Positions 16,615 through 24,978 of a stretch of 64,000 bases of DNA are shown here, piece after piece. Numbering within the stretch: the stretch's first letter is position 1; every line of letters begins with the position of its first letter. The translations under genes were made by a program, and so were the position numbers. The stretch is from contig NZ_BOMS01000044.1 in assembly GCF_016862315.1 (NCBI RefSeq), forward strand, positions 1-64,000. Reading direction: 5' to 3'. The notes under the pieces were generated by a model. The model did not search any database. It was not told the DNA's origin and was given only the letters and a program-made list of their open reading frames with translations. Source of the stretch: Actinoplanes palleronii (GTDB taxonomy: Bacteria; Actinomycetota; Actinomycetes; Mycobacteriales; Micromonosporaceae).

Positions 16615-17751
16615 CTACTTCTTGGCGACGATCGCCGCAACCTTCGAGATCGGCTCGGCGAGCGCGTTGATGTCGTCGCTGAGTTCCTTCAGGTCCGCCT
16701 GGGTGAGCGTGTTGTGCAGCTTCCAGCCGTCGCCGGCGCGGTGCTTCTCGAGGGCGGCCTCGACCTTGGCGAAGTTCTCGTCGAGCGTCTTGACCAGGGC
16801 CGGGTCGCGCTCCTCGAGGGCCGGGCGCAGCGCCTGGATGGCGCCCTGCGAGCCCTCGATGTTGGCGGCGAAGTCCCACAGGTCGGTGTGCGAGTAGCGG
16901 TCCTCCTCGCCGGTGATCTTGCCGGTGGCGACCTCGTCGAGCAGGCCCTTGGCGCCGTTGGCGAGCTCGACCGGGGAGAACGTCACCGACTCGGCCTTGG
17001 TGACGATCGTCTGGACGTCGGTGAGCAGCTGGTCGGCGATCTTGCCGTCCTTGCTGACGTCCTTGGTGACCCAGAGGTCCTTCTCGATCTTGTGGAAGCC
17101 GGTCCACTCCACGCCGGGCTCCAGGTCGCCGTCCCGGGCGTCGATCTTCGGGTCCAGGTCGCCGAAGCTCTCGGCGACCGGCTCGATCCGCTCCCAGTAG
17201 GTGCGGGCGATCGGGAACAGCGCCTTGGCCTTCTCGATGTCGCCGCCCTTGACCGCGGTCACGAACGCGGTGGTCTGCTCGATCAGCGCGGTGGTCTGGC
17301 TCTTCACGTAACGCTGGTAGTCCTTGCTGGCCTGGGCCAGCTTGGCGTCCTCGGTCAGCGGCGCGGCCGAGCCGGACACCTGGAACGCGTTGCGGATGCC
17401 CTTGCCGATCATTCCGGGCTTGCAGGCGGTCTCGTAGGCGCCGGCCGGCAGCTCGACGATCAGCTCACGGGACAGGCCGGGCGCGATGTTCTCGATCTCG
17501 CCCATGATCCGGTCGCCGGCGGCGTAGATGTAGAACTCGTTGATCTTGCTGCCCTTGTTGCTGATCGCGAACGTGACGGTGCCCGCGCTCGACGCGGTCC
17601 GCTCCACCTTGCACTCGGTGTCGGAGGCGGCCACGGTGATCTTGCCGGAGGCGGCGTCGCCGGCCTTGTCGTCGGCCTTGTCGCCACAGGCGGTCAGCAG
17701 CAGGGCGGCGGCGGTAGCGGCGGCGCCGGCGGTCAGCAAGCGGGTATGCAT
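16615..17751 (-). CDS. efeO: EfeO: iron-uptake lipoprotein with cupredoxin and M75 domains
   Basis: 378 residues. Lipoprotein signal MHTRLLTAGAAATAAALLLTACG with the lipobox Cys at 21. The cupredoxin-like (EfeO N-terminal) domain spans residues 35-130. The M75 imelysin-like domain follows with the HxxE metal motif at GFHKIEKDLW (His219-Glu222). EfeO binds iron outside the membrane and passes it to the EfeU permease. It lies 7 bases from the end of efeU. Confidence 0.95.
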   Translation of the reverse strand: MHTRLLTAGAAATAAALLLTACGDKADDKAGDAASGKITVAASDTECKVERTASSAGTVTFAISNKGSKINEFYIYAAGDRIMGEIENIAPGLSRELIVELPAGAYETACKPGMIGKGIRNAFQVSGSAAPLTEDAKLAQASKDYQRYVKSQTTALIEQTTAFVTAVKGGDIEKAKALFPIARTYWERIEPVAESFGDLDPKIDARDGDLEPGVEWTGFHKIEKDLWVTKDVSKDGKIADQLLTDVQTIVTKAESVTFSPVELANGAKGLLDEVATGKITGEEDRYSHTDLWDFAANIEGSQGAIQALRPALEERDPALVKTLDENFAKVEAALEKHRAGDGWKLHNTLTQADLKELSDDINALAEPISKVAAIVAKK

Positions 17752-17758
17752 CGTTCTC

Positions 17759-18595
17759 CTAAGGAGCGGTGGTGACGGGGGTGGGCGCCGGCTTGTGTGG
17801 GCGAGCCGGCCAGAGGAAGAGAACGAGGACCGGAATCCCGTACGCGAGCCAGGCGATCGTCTCGATGACGGTCGGCGCCGGCGTGAAATTGACCATGCCG
17901 CGGAGCAGTTCGGCGTACCACGCGGTGGGCGGGAACGAGCTCGTCACGTCGAAGGCCAGGTTGTTCAGGCCGCCGAGGACGTTGGACTCCTGCAGGTCGT
18001 GGAAGCCGTACTTGAAGATGCCGGCCGCGACCAGCACCAGCAGCGCGCCGGTCCAGGTGAAGAACGTGGACAGGTTGATCCGGACGGCGCTGTAGTACAG
18101 CAGCCAGCCCAGCACGATCGCGGTGAGCAGGCCGAGACTGATCCCGATCAGCGGCTTGGCGCTGTCCGCGGTGCCCTGGGCGGCCGCGTAGAACAGGATC
18201 GAGGTCTCCAGGCCCTCCCGGATCACGGCGAGGAACGCCACGCTCGCGATCGCCACCGGGCCGACCTCGATCGCGGACTCCATCCGGCCGCGCAGCTCAC
18301 GTCCCATGTGGCGGGCCATCCGGCGCATCCAGAAGATCATCCAGGTGACGAAGGCCACGGCCACGAACGAGGCGATCGCCTCGAACAGCTCCTGATGGGT
18401 CGAGCTCAGCCGGGCGATGCCGACCTGCAGCAGCACGGCGAAGCCGACCGAGATCGCGGCGGCCAGCGCCACGCCGGCCCAGACCAGGCGCAGCAGGGGC
18501 TTGCGGTCGCTCTTGACCAGGAAGGCCACGAGGATCGAGACCACGAGGGTGATCTCCAGGCCCTCGCGGAGGCCGATGAGGTAGATGGCGGTCAT
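17759..18595 (-). CDS. efeU: EfeU: FTR1-family iron permease
   Basis: 278 residues and seven predicted helices. The two REGLE iron-transport motifs are at residues 10-14 (YLIGLREGLEITLVV) and 126-130 (LAVIREGLETSILF), as in yeast Ftr1 and E. coli EfeU. Start ATG 18595 was chosen because GGAG lies just upstream and the longer frame would begin inside the iron box. First gene of efeUOB. Confidence 0.95.
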   Translation of the reverse strand: MTAIYLIGLREGLEITLVVSILVAFLVKSDRKPLLRLVWAGVALAAAISVGFAVLLQVGIARLSSTHQELFEAIASFVAVAFVTWMIFWMRRMARHMGRELRGRMESAIEVGPVAIASVAFLAVIREGLETSILFYAAAQGTADSAKPLIGISLGLLTAIVLGWLLYYSAVRINLSTFFTWTGALLVLVAAGIFKYGFHDLQESNVLGGLNNLAFDVTSSFPPTAWYAELLRGMVNFTPAPTVIETIAWLAYGIPVLVLFLWPARPHKPAPTPVTTAP

Positions 18596-18603
18596 GGAGC
18601 TCC

Positions 18604-18622
18604 AAAGGTTAGCCAACCCTAA
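18604..18622 (-). promoter_or_regulatory. IdeR/DmdR-type iron box before efeU
   Basis: On the minus strand this reads TTAGGGTTGGCTAACCTTT, matching the IdeR consensus TTAGGTTAGGCTAACCTAA at 15 of 19 positions, including the full GGCTAACCT half-site. It ends nine bases before the efeU ATG. An iron-loaded DtxR-family repressor would block the operon here, which fits an iron importer. Confidence 0.75.
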
Positions 18623-18683
18623 GTCGGTAACCGCATCATTCTTCTATTCAGATGTAGATGTCAAATGACTCCACCTCCAGGAT

Positions 18684-18713
18684 TGTGACAGCACTTATAT
18701 AAGTGCTGTTACA
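18684..18713. promoter_or_regulatory. Long operator palindrome before the MarR gene
   Basis: A perfect 22-bp dyad at 18688-18709 (half-site ACAGCACTTAT), extended by three more pairs after one wobble to 18684-18713. It ends 9-13 bases before the MarR GTG start, with TTATATAA at its centre. Position and symmetry indicate autoregulation by the MarR protein. It also lies about 62 bases from the efe iron box in the shared divergent region. Confidence 0.8.
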
Positions 18714-18721
18714 GTTGGGCC

Positions 18722-19216
18722 GTGACCGAGTTCTCCGATCCCACCGACCACGCGGTATGGCAGTCGCTGTGGAACCTGCAGTCCGCATTGGACGCTGATA
18801 TCGCCCGGATCTACGCCGAGGCCGACCTCGGCGGGATCAAGACCACCTGGGTCAAGGAACTGATCAAGCTGCACGTGCGCGGACCGATGACGATCAGCGA
18901 GCTGGCCGAGGCGACCGGCCGGACCCACTCGGCGCTGAGTCAGAAGGTGTCCGCGATGCGCGCCGCCGGGTTGGTGCGGACCACGGCGGGGCCGGATGCG
19001 CGTACCAAAAAGGTCGCCCTCACCGCGAAAGCCGCAAGTGTCGCGGATCGTCTCGCGGCCGAGTGGCGCGCGACCGAGGCCGCGGTGGCCGAGATCGAGG
19101 CGGAGATCCCGTACGGGATGACGCAGGTGGTCCGGGACGTCGAAGCGGTCCTGGCCCGCCGGAGTTTCCGCGACCGGATCGCTCTGAAACTGGCCGAGGA
19201 TCCCGCGTGGCAGTGA
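18722..19216 (+). CDS. MarR-family transcriptional regulator
   Basis: 164 residues. The winged HTH spans about residues 45-105: IKLHVRGPMTISELAEATGRTHSALSQKVSAMRAAGLV and a DARTKKVALTAKA wing. Dimerisation helices flank it. Start GTG 18722 has no ribosome site, so the transcript may be leaderless. It overlaps the MFS gene by ten bases and probably controls that transporter through the palindrome at 18684-18713. Confidence 0.9.
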   Translation: MTEFSDPTDHAVWQSLWNLQSALDADIARIYAEADLGGIKTTWVKELIKLHVRGPMTISELAEATGRTHSALSQKVSAMRAAGLVRTTAGPDARTKKVALTAKAASVADRLAAEWRATEAAVAEIEAEIPYGMTQVVRDVEAVLARRSFRDRIALKLAEDPAWQ

Positions 19217-20424
19217 CCCGTGCTCTCATCGACGTGCAGCCGCTGCGGTCGTCGCCGGCGTTCCGGCGGCTCTGGATCGGGCGGACCTGCTCCGGGCTCG
19301 GCAGCCAGATGACCCTGATCGCGGTGATTTACCAGGTCTGGCAGCAGACCCACAGCACGGTCTGGACCGGCGCGGTCGGGCTCGCCCAGGCGCTGCCGAT
19401 CGTGCTGTTCGGCCTGTTCGCCGGCGATCTCGCCGACCGGGTCGAGCGGCGCCGGCTCTCGATCGTCGCGACGACCGGCATGGCCGCGTGCTCGGCGCTG
19501 CTCGCGGTGCAGGGGTTCGCCGGGCAGCTGCCGGTCCCCGGGGTGCTGGCGCTGGTCGCCGTGCAGGCGTGTTTCGTCACGGTCGGCGGGCCGGTCGGGC
19601 GGGCGTTCCTGCCGCACCTGCTGCGCCGTGAGGAGGTCGCCGCCGGGCTGGCCCTCAACCACATCGTGTTCCAGGCGTCGATGCTGCTCGGCCCGGCGCT
19701 CGGCGGCCTGCTGCTCGGGTGGGCCGGCGTCGGTGGCTGCTATCTGATCGACACGCTGACGTTCGCGGTGGGGTTCTACGGCGTGATCGGGTTGCCCCGG
19801 CTGCCCCCATCGGTTGCCGTGCCGGCGGGGCGTCTGCGTGCGGTGGGGGAGGGGCTGCGGTTCGTGGCCGGGAACCCGGCGGTGCGCGGTGCGCTGCTGA
19901 CCGATCTGGCCGCCACCCTGCTGGCCATGCCGATCAGCCTGTTCCCGCTGGTGAACGCGGAACGGTTCGGGGGGAACCCGCGGACGCTGGGGCTCTTCCT
20001 GACCGCGATCGCGGTGGGCGGGGTGTGCGCGTCGGTGTGGTCCGGGGCGTTCACCCGGCTGGGCCGGCCCGGGTCGGTGATGCTCTGCGGGGCGGGGGTG
20101 TGGGGGGTGGCCCTGGCCGGGTTCGGGCTGGTGCCGAACCCGTGGCTGGGGCTGGGGTGTCTGGTGGTGGCGGGGGCGGCGGACACCGTGGCGGTGGTGT
20201 CGCGGGGGACGGTGGTGCAGCTGAACACGCCGGAGGGGCTGCTGGGGCGGGTGGCGGCGGCCGAGCAGATCGTCGGGCAGGCGGCGCCGGACGTGGGCAA
20301 CATGCGGGCCGGGGTGGTGGCCGGGGTGTCGTCGGGGGCGGTGGCGCTGGTCAGCGGCGGGGTGTTGTGTGTGGCGGCGGTCTGCGCGATCGCGCGGGGG
20401 ACGCCGGCGCTGCGCGGTCGCTGA
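19207..20424 (+). CDS. MFS transporter (EntS-like, 12 helices)
   Basis: 405 residues with twelve predicted helices. N-terminal FRRLWIGRTCSGLGSQMTLIAVIYQVWQ and the cytoplasmic loop GLFAGDLADRVERRRL are typical of the EntS/MFS_3 group of exporters. Start GTG 19207 has GAGGA five bases upstream and overlaps the MarR stop. EntS-group members export siderophores or drugs; next to efeUOB a siderophore or metal role is possible, but the MarR control suggests a small aromatic or drug ligand. Confidence 0.87.
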   Translation: MAVTRALIDVQPLRSSPAFRRLWIGRTCSGLGSQMTLIAVIYQVWQQTHSTVWTGAVGLAQALPIVLFGLFAGDLADRVERRRLSIVATTGMAACSALLAVQGFAGQLPVPGVLALVAVQACFVTVGGPVGRAFLPHLLRREEVAAGLALNHIVFQASMLLGPALGGLLLGWAGVGGCYLIDTLTFAVGFYGVIGLPRLPPSVAVPAGRLRAVGEGLRFVAGNPAVRGALLTDLAATLLAMPISLFPLVNAERFGGNPRTLGLFLTAIAVGGVCASVWSGAFTRLGRPGSVMLCGAGVWGVALAGFGLVPNPWLGLGCLVVAGAADTVAVVSRGTVVQLNTPEGLLGRVAAAEQIVGQAAPDVGNMRAGVVAGVSSGAVALVSGGVLCVAAVCAIARGTPALRGR

Positions 20425-20525
20425 ACAGCGGCGTGGCGCGGCTGCGCGGTCGCCGGTCAGCGGCGTGGAGCGGCGTGACGCGGGTGCGGTGTCGCTGATC
20501 AGCGGCGCGGCTGCGGGCTCGCTGG
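20425..20525. repeat. Degenerate GC-rich repeats after the MFS gene
   Basis: Three to four imperfect units of the form GCGGTCGC-(C/T)GGTCAGCGGCG, 30-40 bases each, starting at the last codons of the MFS gene and ending at the stop of the convergent lipoprotein gene. No hairpin as strong as copies A-C is present. Confidence 0.55.
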
Positions 20526-21059
20526 TCAGCGGTCGGGCAGGAGCTTGCGGTAGGCGTCTCGGAATTCCTGGCGGGGTTTGCCGCAGGAGTCGACCGGGAC
20601 TCCGGGGCGGATCCAGCGGCCTTGGGCGTCCAGCAGGACCAGCCAGGGGACGAACGGGAGTTCCTGGGTGCAGGCCTGTGCGGTGGCACCCTCGTCGGGG
20701 AGCCGGAGCGTGGCCAGCAGCGCGGTGATGTCGGTCGCGCGCACCTCGGCGCTGCCGGTGGCGCCTGGCTGCGGCCGGTCGTCGCAGATCACCGCCGAGA
20801 CGGCCGGGAAGCTGCCGGTGAGGCGGGGCAGGGTCAGGGCGTCCTGTCCGTCGCCGGTCTTCACCGCGCACGACATCCACTGGCTGTGCACTTTCGGTCC
20901 GCCGGACGCGACGCTCACCAACGGACCCGGCGCGCTCGTCAGTGGCGTCGACGCGGCCGACGGCGCTTCCGGTGGCGCTCCCGCCGGGCTCGGGTTCTGG
21001 GCACAACCGGTCACTCCGAGCGCCACCGCGATCGCCGATCCCACCATCCGTCTGCCCAT
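20526..21059 (-). CDS. Putative lipoprotein of unknown function
   Basis: 177 residues. Lipoprotein signal MVGSAIAVALGVTGCAQ with lipobox Cys about 19, then a Pro/Ser/Ala-rich linker. The soluble domain has four cysteines (MSCAVK, AVICDD, AQACTQELPFV, VDSCGKPR) and the phrase WLVLLDAQGRWIRPG. No family recognised. Convergent with the MFS gene and downstream of the hypothetical at 21.1-22.0 kb. Confidence 0.65.
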   Translation of the reverse strand: MGRRMVGSAIAVALGVTGCAQNPSPAGAPPEAPSAASTPLTSAPGPLVSVASGGPKVHSQWMSCAVKTGDGQDALTLPRLTGSFPAVSAVICDDRPQPGATGSAEVRATDITALLATLRLPDEGATAQACTQELPFVPWLVLLDAQGRWIRPGVPVDSCGKPRQEFRDAYRKLLPDR

Positions 21060-21122
21060 GTCGCGCCGATCCCTCCCGTTGCGTGTCCTCCTGGGACGGG
21101 GCGGCCGCCGGCACGGTTCCCC

Positions 21123-21953
21123 TCAGCTCCGCCGATCCTCGTCGAACCACGACTCCGCTCGCGGGTCCTCGACCGTCAGGCTGTCGCCCCACCGGTGCCG
21201 CAGCTCGTCGGCCGTGGCCTGCCGCGCGCCGACCAGATGGAGCCGGCCGATCACCGGCAGGGAAGCCGGGTCGAGGCCGAAAGCGTCGATCAGGGTCAAC
21301 GACTGCAACCCCGGATGCCCCATCAGCTGCTCGGCGTCGGTCAGCGCCCCCGGCGGCCCCTCGAACTCCACCACCAGCTCCCGCAGATCCGCCAACGGCG
21401 CCAGCCGGGCCGCGGAGAACTCCCCGCCGGCGCCCACCCGCACCACCGGGGTCAGCCGGAGCCCGACGGGCACCACGTCTCCCGCTCCGTGCCGCAGCAG
21501 ACTCAGCCGCAGCCCACGGCCCTCCTCCGGCGCCTCCACCCGCAGGCCGGCCGGGCTCCGGTGCAGGAACAGGAACCTCATCGACTGCGGCAGGCGGACA
21601 CTGCCGAGCTCCGCGCAGCCCAGCCGTACCCGGTCCAGGCAGGTCCGGCGCAGGTCGAGGTCACCTGACGCGTCACCCCAGTCCAGGGCGGTGATGGTCG
21701 GCTGGGCGCCGAGCGCCTCGCCCAGGCCCCGATCAGAACCGGACCACACCACCGTGGTGGTGTCCGGCAGCAGGGCCAGCGCCGTCCAGTCGATCGGGCC
21801 CTCGGCCGGGGTGAGACCGGTCGCGGGCCGCAGGTCGAGGACAGGCATCCCCGCGGTCAGACTCCGTGGGCCCGCCCCGAAGTCGACCTCGATCTCCACG
21901 GGCGGCCGGCGCACACCGCGCACCGACCGGAAACCCCAGGTGTTCGCCGGCAT
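21123..21953 (-). CDS. Hypothetical cytoplasmic protein
   Basis: 276 residues, no signal or membrane helix. Begins MPANTWGFRSVRGVRRPPVE. The central part has regularly spaced Leu/Arg-rich strands (LDLRRTCLDRVRLGCAELGSVRLP, LADLRELVVEFEG, LQSLTLIDAFGLD), suggesting a small leucine-rich or beta-solenoid fold. Function unknown. Same strand as the nucleotidyltransferase pair 12 bases upstream, so possibly part of that operon. Confidence 0.6.
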   Translation of the reverse strand: MPANTWGFRSVRGVRRPPVEIEVDFGAGPRSLTAGMPVLDLRPATGLTPAEGPIDWTALALLPDTTTVVWSGSDRGLGEALGAQPTITALDWGDASGDLDLRRTCLDRVRLGCAELGSVRLPQSMRFLFLHRSPAGLRVEAPEEGRGLRLSLLRHGAGDVVPVGLRLTPVVRVGAGGEFSAARLAPLADLRELVVEFEGPPGALTDAEQLMGHPGLQSLTLIDAFGLDPASLPVIGRLHLVGARQATADELRHRWGDSLTVEDPRAESWFDEDRRS

Positions 21954-21965
21954 AGGGCCATCGTG

Positions 21966-22607
21966 TCAGTCCCGGGGCCAGGTGGCGAGGCGAGCACGCA
22001 ACGTAGCGATCTGGGGCGCGTCCAGGCCGTAGAGGGTGAAGCGCACGTCGTCGAGCCGGTCCAGGTAGCGGCCGGCGTCCGCGATGTCCTGCGGGTCCAG
22101 GGCCGGGTCCACCGCGTACGCGAGAGCGAGGATCCGGTCCAGCGGATAACGCTCCAGCGCGGCCGCGACGTCGATGTAGTCGCGGACCTCGCGGCGGTTG
22201 ACCAGCGCAGCGACCTTCGTGGCGATCAGGTCGTCGAGGTGCATGACCGGGCCGAGGTCCATCACCACCGGGGTGCGGTGCCGGTCCAGCCGGCACAGGG
22301 TGAGCCGCAGCGCCCGGTGCTCGCCGGCGACGAGGAACTCCTGGATGTCCGCGTCCATCCCGGCGAACAGTTCGTCACCCTCCTCGCGGACCACCCGGTA
22401 GCCGGCCTCGGTCAGCGCCGCGACCACCTCGCCGGCCGCCGCGACCACCGCGCCGTCGGTGTCGGTGAACAGGTCGACGTCCTCGGTCGGCCGGGCGACC
22501 AGGCCGTTGACCAGCCAGGCCACCCCGCCGCCGAGCACGAAACGGTGTTTGTCGGCGACGCCCAGCGCGATCCGGGCCACGTCACGGTAGAAATCGTCGA
22601 CACCCAT
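21966..22607 (-). CDS. AbiEii-type nucleotidyltransferase
   Basis: 213 residues starting MGVDDFYRDVARIALGVADKH. The nucleotidyltransferase core shows HRFVLGGGVAWLVNGLVARPTEDVDLFTD: the GG-(x)n-DxD motif of the AbiEii/DUF1814 group, with Asp residues in EDVDLF. A later acidic segment (RTPVVMDLGPVMHLDDLIATKVAAL) also matches. The group includes toxins of AbiE/MenT systems that modify tRNA 3' ends, and also housekeeping enzymes. The start overlaps the upstream gene (TGATG). Confidence 0.75.
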   Translation of the reverse strand: MGVDDFYRDVARIALGVADKHRFVLGGGVAWLVNGLVARPTEDVDLFTDTDGAVVAAAGEVVAALTEAGYRVVREEGDELFAGMDADIQEFLVAGEHRALRLTLCRLDRHRTPVVMDLGPVMHLDDLIATKVAALVNRREVRDYIDVAAALERYPLDRILALAYAVDPALDPQDIADAGRYLDRLDDVRFTLYGLDAPQIATLRARLATWPRD

Positions 22608-22948
22608 CAGGCGGCGAGACGGGCTGACAACCACGGATGGCGGGCCTCCCAGGCGGCACGCACCCCGCGCGGCAGATTCAGCTCGGACCACACCCGGACC
22701 AGCGTCGCGCCGTCCAGAAAGGCGCGCAACTCGTCGACCCGGATCGATTCCCGGAGCACATTCTCATACATCCACAGCAGCATGTCGTGCTGCCCGAGAT
22801 CGAAAGTGCGATGCGGTTGCCACCACAGGCGCAACGGCAACTCGACCAGGCCGCAGGTGGGCCCGCGCAATTCCGCGAGGGTGCCGGCCACGACGACCGG
22901 CCGGTGCGGCCGGGCCAGGTGGACAACGGGGGCGAGGCTCGCGGACAT
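22607..22948 (-). CDS. Small protein translationally coupled to the AbiEii-type nucleotidyltransferase
   Basis: 113 residues, MSASLAPVVHLARPHRPVVVAGTL, with WWQPHRTFDLGQHDMLLWMYENVLRE and a C-terminal helix WEARHPWLSARLAA. No HTH is evident and the family is not recognised. Its TGA overlaps the ATG of the nucleotidyltransferase, so it is the first gene of a coupled pair. This is the position of an antitoxin or specificity partner in AbiE-like modules. Function is inferred from position only. Confidence 0.65.
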   Translation of the reverse strand: MSASLAPVVHLARPHRPVVVAGTLAELRGPTCGLVELPLRLWWQPHRTFDLGQHDMLLWMYENVLRESIRVDELRAFLDGATLVRVWSELNLPRGVRAAWEARHPWLSARLAA

Positions 22949-23328
22949 GCCGCCAGCCTAAACCGCCACACCGGTCGGAATGCAAGCTCCTAGACTCCTA
23001 GGAAGCTTTAGAGGCTGTGGGGTCACTGTCATTTTTTCGTACGACCTGGGAAAGGTCCCGCCGAGCGACGTATGTCCGCCGTTGGTCCCGATCGCTCCAC
23101 GGCCGCCGGGGTGTGGCTGAGGGCGAGGTCAAACCGTTTCCCGGCGAATAACCGCCTTCAATTCGCGTCCATTGATTCCCCGCCCGCGGCGCCGACCCCG
23201 CATCGGGGTGATCTTGATCATGAGGGTGGGTAGCAGTCGCCCGATTGTCCGCTCACCGCCGTGCTGCCGGCCAGCGCCCGGCAGGTCTTCCCGCGCGGAT
23301 CATCGGCAAGCAGACCGCCCGCGCGACG
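22949..23328. other. Intergenic region upstream of the repeat cluster, no gene seen
   Basis: About 380 bases without a convincing gene. A short interrupted dyad (CCTAG...CTAGG, about 22990-23002) lies near the promoter side of the AbiEii pair, and a T-run (TTTTTT, about 23033-23038) follows. No known riboswitch signature. Confidence 0.4.
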
Positions 23329-23385
23329 CCGGCTGGTCCTTAGGGGTGTCTCAACGGCATCGAGGCACCCCTAAGGACCAGCCGG
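23329..23385. repeat. Intergenic inverted repeat, copy D (24-bp arms, 9-nt loop)
   Basis: Left arm 23329-23352 begins CCGGCTGGTCCTTAGGGG; loop AACGGCATC (23353-23361); right arm 23362-23385. One wobble. The CCTTAGG/CCTAAGG pair differs from copy A on both arms together. Confidence 0.9.
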
Positions 23386-23392
23386 AGCCGGT

Positions 23393-23447
23393 CGGCTGGT
23401 CCTTAGGGGTGCCTCAACGGCCTTGAGGCGCCCCTGGGCGCCAGCCG
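23393..23447. repeat. Intergenic inverted repeat, copy E (23-bp arms, 9-nt loop)
   Basis: Left arm 23393-23415, loop AACGGCCTT (23416-23424), right arm 23425-23447. The arms have diverged but still pair with four wobbles and one mismatch. Seven bases after copy D. Confidence 0.85.
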
Positions 23448-23454
23448 GAGTCGG

Positions 23455-23510
23455 TTGGCTGGTCCTCAGGGTTGTCTCGAGGCCGTGAGGCACCCCTGGG
23501 CGCCAGCCGG
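23455..23510. repeat. Intergenic inverted repeat, copy F (24-bp arms, 8-nt loop)
   Basis: Left arm 23455-23478, loop GAGGCCGT, right arm 23487-23510. Several wobbles. Third of a tandem array D-E-F that ends about 50 bases before the putative left end of the IS110 element. Confidence 0.82.
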
Positions 23511-23567
23511 GGTCGTGGTGCGTGCGGTTGTCGCCCCGTTACCTTTTTAATCGTCCCCACCGGGGAC

Positions 23568-23772
23568 TGCTCGGTCGCTCGGTCCGGTATGACTTATCGC
23601 CCCTGTCGCACGCATGATCCGGGGGGTGTTGTCGCCGGGCCGGGTGGCGTCGGCGGACCGCTGATAGGGACCCGGCCACCCCTCATGGGTAGGTCTCTCC
23701 GTAACGTGGTTGCCGGCAGTCCGACGCTCTGACCAGCGGCCGAGCCCATGATGGACACGTGGGAGGCAAGGC
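23568..23772 (+). ncRNA. Candidate bridge-RNA region of the IS110 element
   Basis: IS110-group elements transcribe a guide (bridge) RNA from the non-coding end upstream of the transposase. This 205-base segment has several short dyads (for example CCGGGCCGGGTGGCGTCGG and GGACCCGGCCACCCC, about 23636-23684). I infer an RNA from family knowledge and position; the exact ends and loops were not resolved. Confidence 0.4.
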
Positions 23773-24978
23773 GTGCACGACGAGTACGGCGTGTTCTTGG
23801 GACTCGATGTCGGCAAATCCGACCATCATGCGGTCGCGTTGAACCCCGTGGGTAAACGACTGCACGACGCGGCGCTGCCGAACACCGAGGCTGGGCTGCG
23901 GAAACTGTTCGACAAACTCGGCCGGCACGGCCGGATCCTGGCGGTGGTCGATCAGCCTTCCTCGATCGGTGCGCTGCCCGTCGCGGTGGCCCGCGCGTGC
24001 GGGCACCAGGTGGCGTATCTGCCCGGTCTGGTCATGCGGCGGCTCGCTGACCTGCACCCGGGCACCGCGAAGACCGACGCCCGTGACGCCTACGTCATCG
24101 CCGACGCGGCGAGGACGCTGCCGCACACGCTGCGCCGGGTCGATGTCGGCGACGACACCCTGGCCGAGCTGGAGATGCTGGTCGGCTACGACGACGACCT
24201 CGCCGGTGAGGTCACCCGGATCGCCAACCGGATCCGGGGCTTGCTCACCCAGATCCACCCGCCTCTGGAACGGGTCCTCGGGCCGAAAGTGCAGCACCCG
24301 GCCGTCCTGGAAGCGCTGTCGCGGTGCGGCGGCCCGGCGGGACTGCGCAAGGCCGGCCGCAGCAAACTGGTCGAGATCGTCCGGAAGCGGGCTCCTCGCA
24401 TGGGTGCCCGCCTGGTCGAGCAGATCTTCACCGCCCTCGACGCTCAGACCGTCGTGGTTCCCGGCACCACCGCGGCCGAGACGATCCTGCCCCGGCTCGC
24501 CGATAGCCTGTCCGACCTGCTGAAACAGCGTGACCTGGTCGCCGGCCAGGTCGAGGAGATGCTTGATGCGCACCCTCTCTCGCAGGTCCTGACCTCGATG
24601 CCCGGCATCGGCGTCAGGACCGCAGCCCGGATCCTGCTCGAAGTCGGCGACGGCAGCTCGTTCCCGACCTCCGGACACCTGGCCGCCTACGCCGGACTCG
24701 CCCCGGTCACCCGCCGATCCGGGACCAGTATCCGCGGCGAGCATCCGCCCAAAGGCGGCAACAAGCAGCTCAAACGCGCGTTCTTCCTGTCCGCGTTCGC
24801 TGCTCTGTCCGACCCGCTCAGCCGGGCCTACTACGACCGCAAACGCGCCGAAGGCAAGAGACACAACGCCGCCCTCATCTGCCTCGCCCGCCGCCGCGTC
24901 GACGTCCTGCACGCCATGCTCCGCACCCGCACGGAATACCAGCACAAACCAGCAGAAAATCTCGCGCTCGCCGCTTGA
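23773..24978 (+). CDS. IS110-family transposase
   Basis: 401 residues, apparently intact. The N-terminal DEDD (RuvC-like) domain has FLGLDVGKSDHHAVAL and LHPGTAKTDARDAYVIADAAR. The C-terminal Transposase_20 domain has LTSMPGIGVRTAARILLEVGD, FPTSGHLAAYAGLAPVTRRSG and NKQLKRAFFLSAFAAL, with the catalytic Ser in that region. Start GTG 23773 has GGGAGGC upstream. No frameshift or stop was seen, so the element may be active. Confidence 0.95.
   Translation: MHDEYGVFLGLDVGKSDHHAVALNPVGKRLHDAALPNTEAGLRKLFDKLGRHGRILAVVDQPSSIGALPVAVARACGHQVAYLPGLVMRRLADLHPGTAKTDARDAYVIADAARTLPHTLRRVDVGDDTLAELEMLVGYDDDLAGEVTRIANRIRGLLTQIHPPLERVLGPKVQHPAVLEALSRCGGPAGLRKAGRSKLVEIVRKRAPRMGARLVEQIFTALDAQTVVVPGTTAAETILPRLADSLSDLLKQRDLVAGQVEEMLDAHPLSQVLTSMPGIGVRTAARILLEVGDGSSFPTSGHLAAYAGLAPVTRRSGTSIRGEHPPKGGNKQLKRAFFLSAFAALSDPLSRAYYDRKRAEGKRHNAALICLARRRVDVLHAMLRTRTEYQHKPAENLALAA

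Noticed and set aside
23172..23426. Open frame across the D-E hairpins giving repeated GWSLGV(S/P)QR-like peptides
   Set aside because: The peptide repeats are just the DNA hairpins read in one frame. There is no ribosome site, and other frames are equally open in this high-GC DNA.
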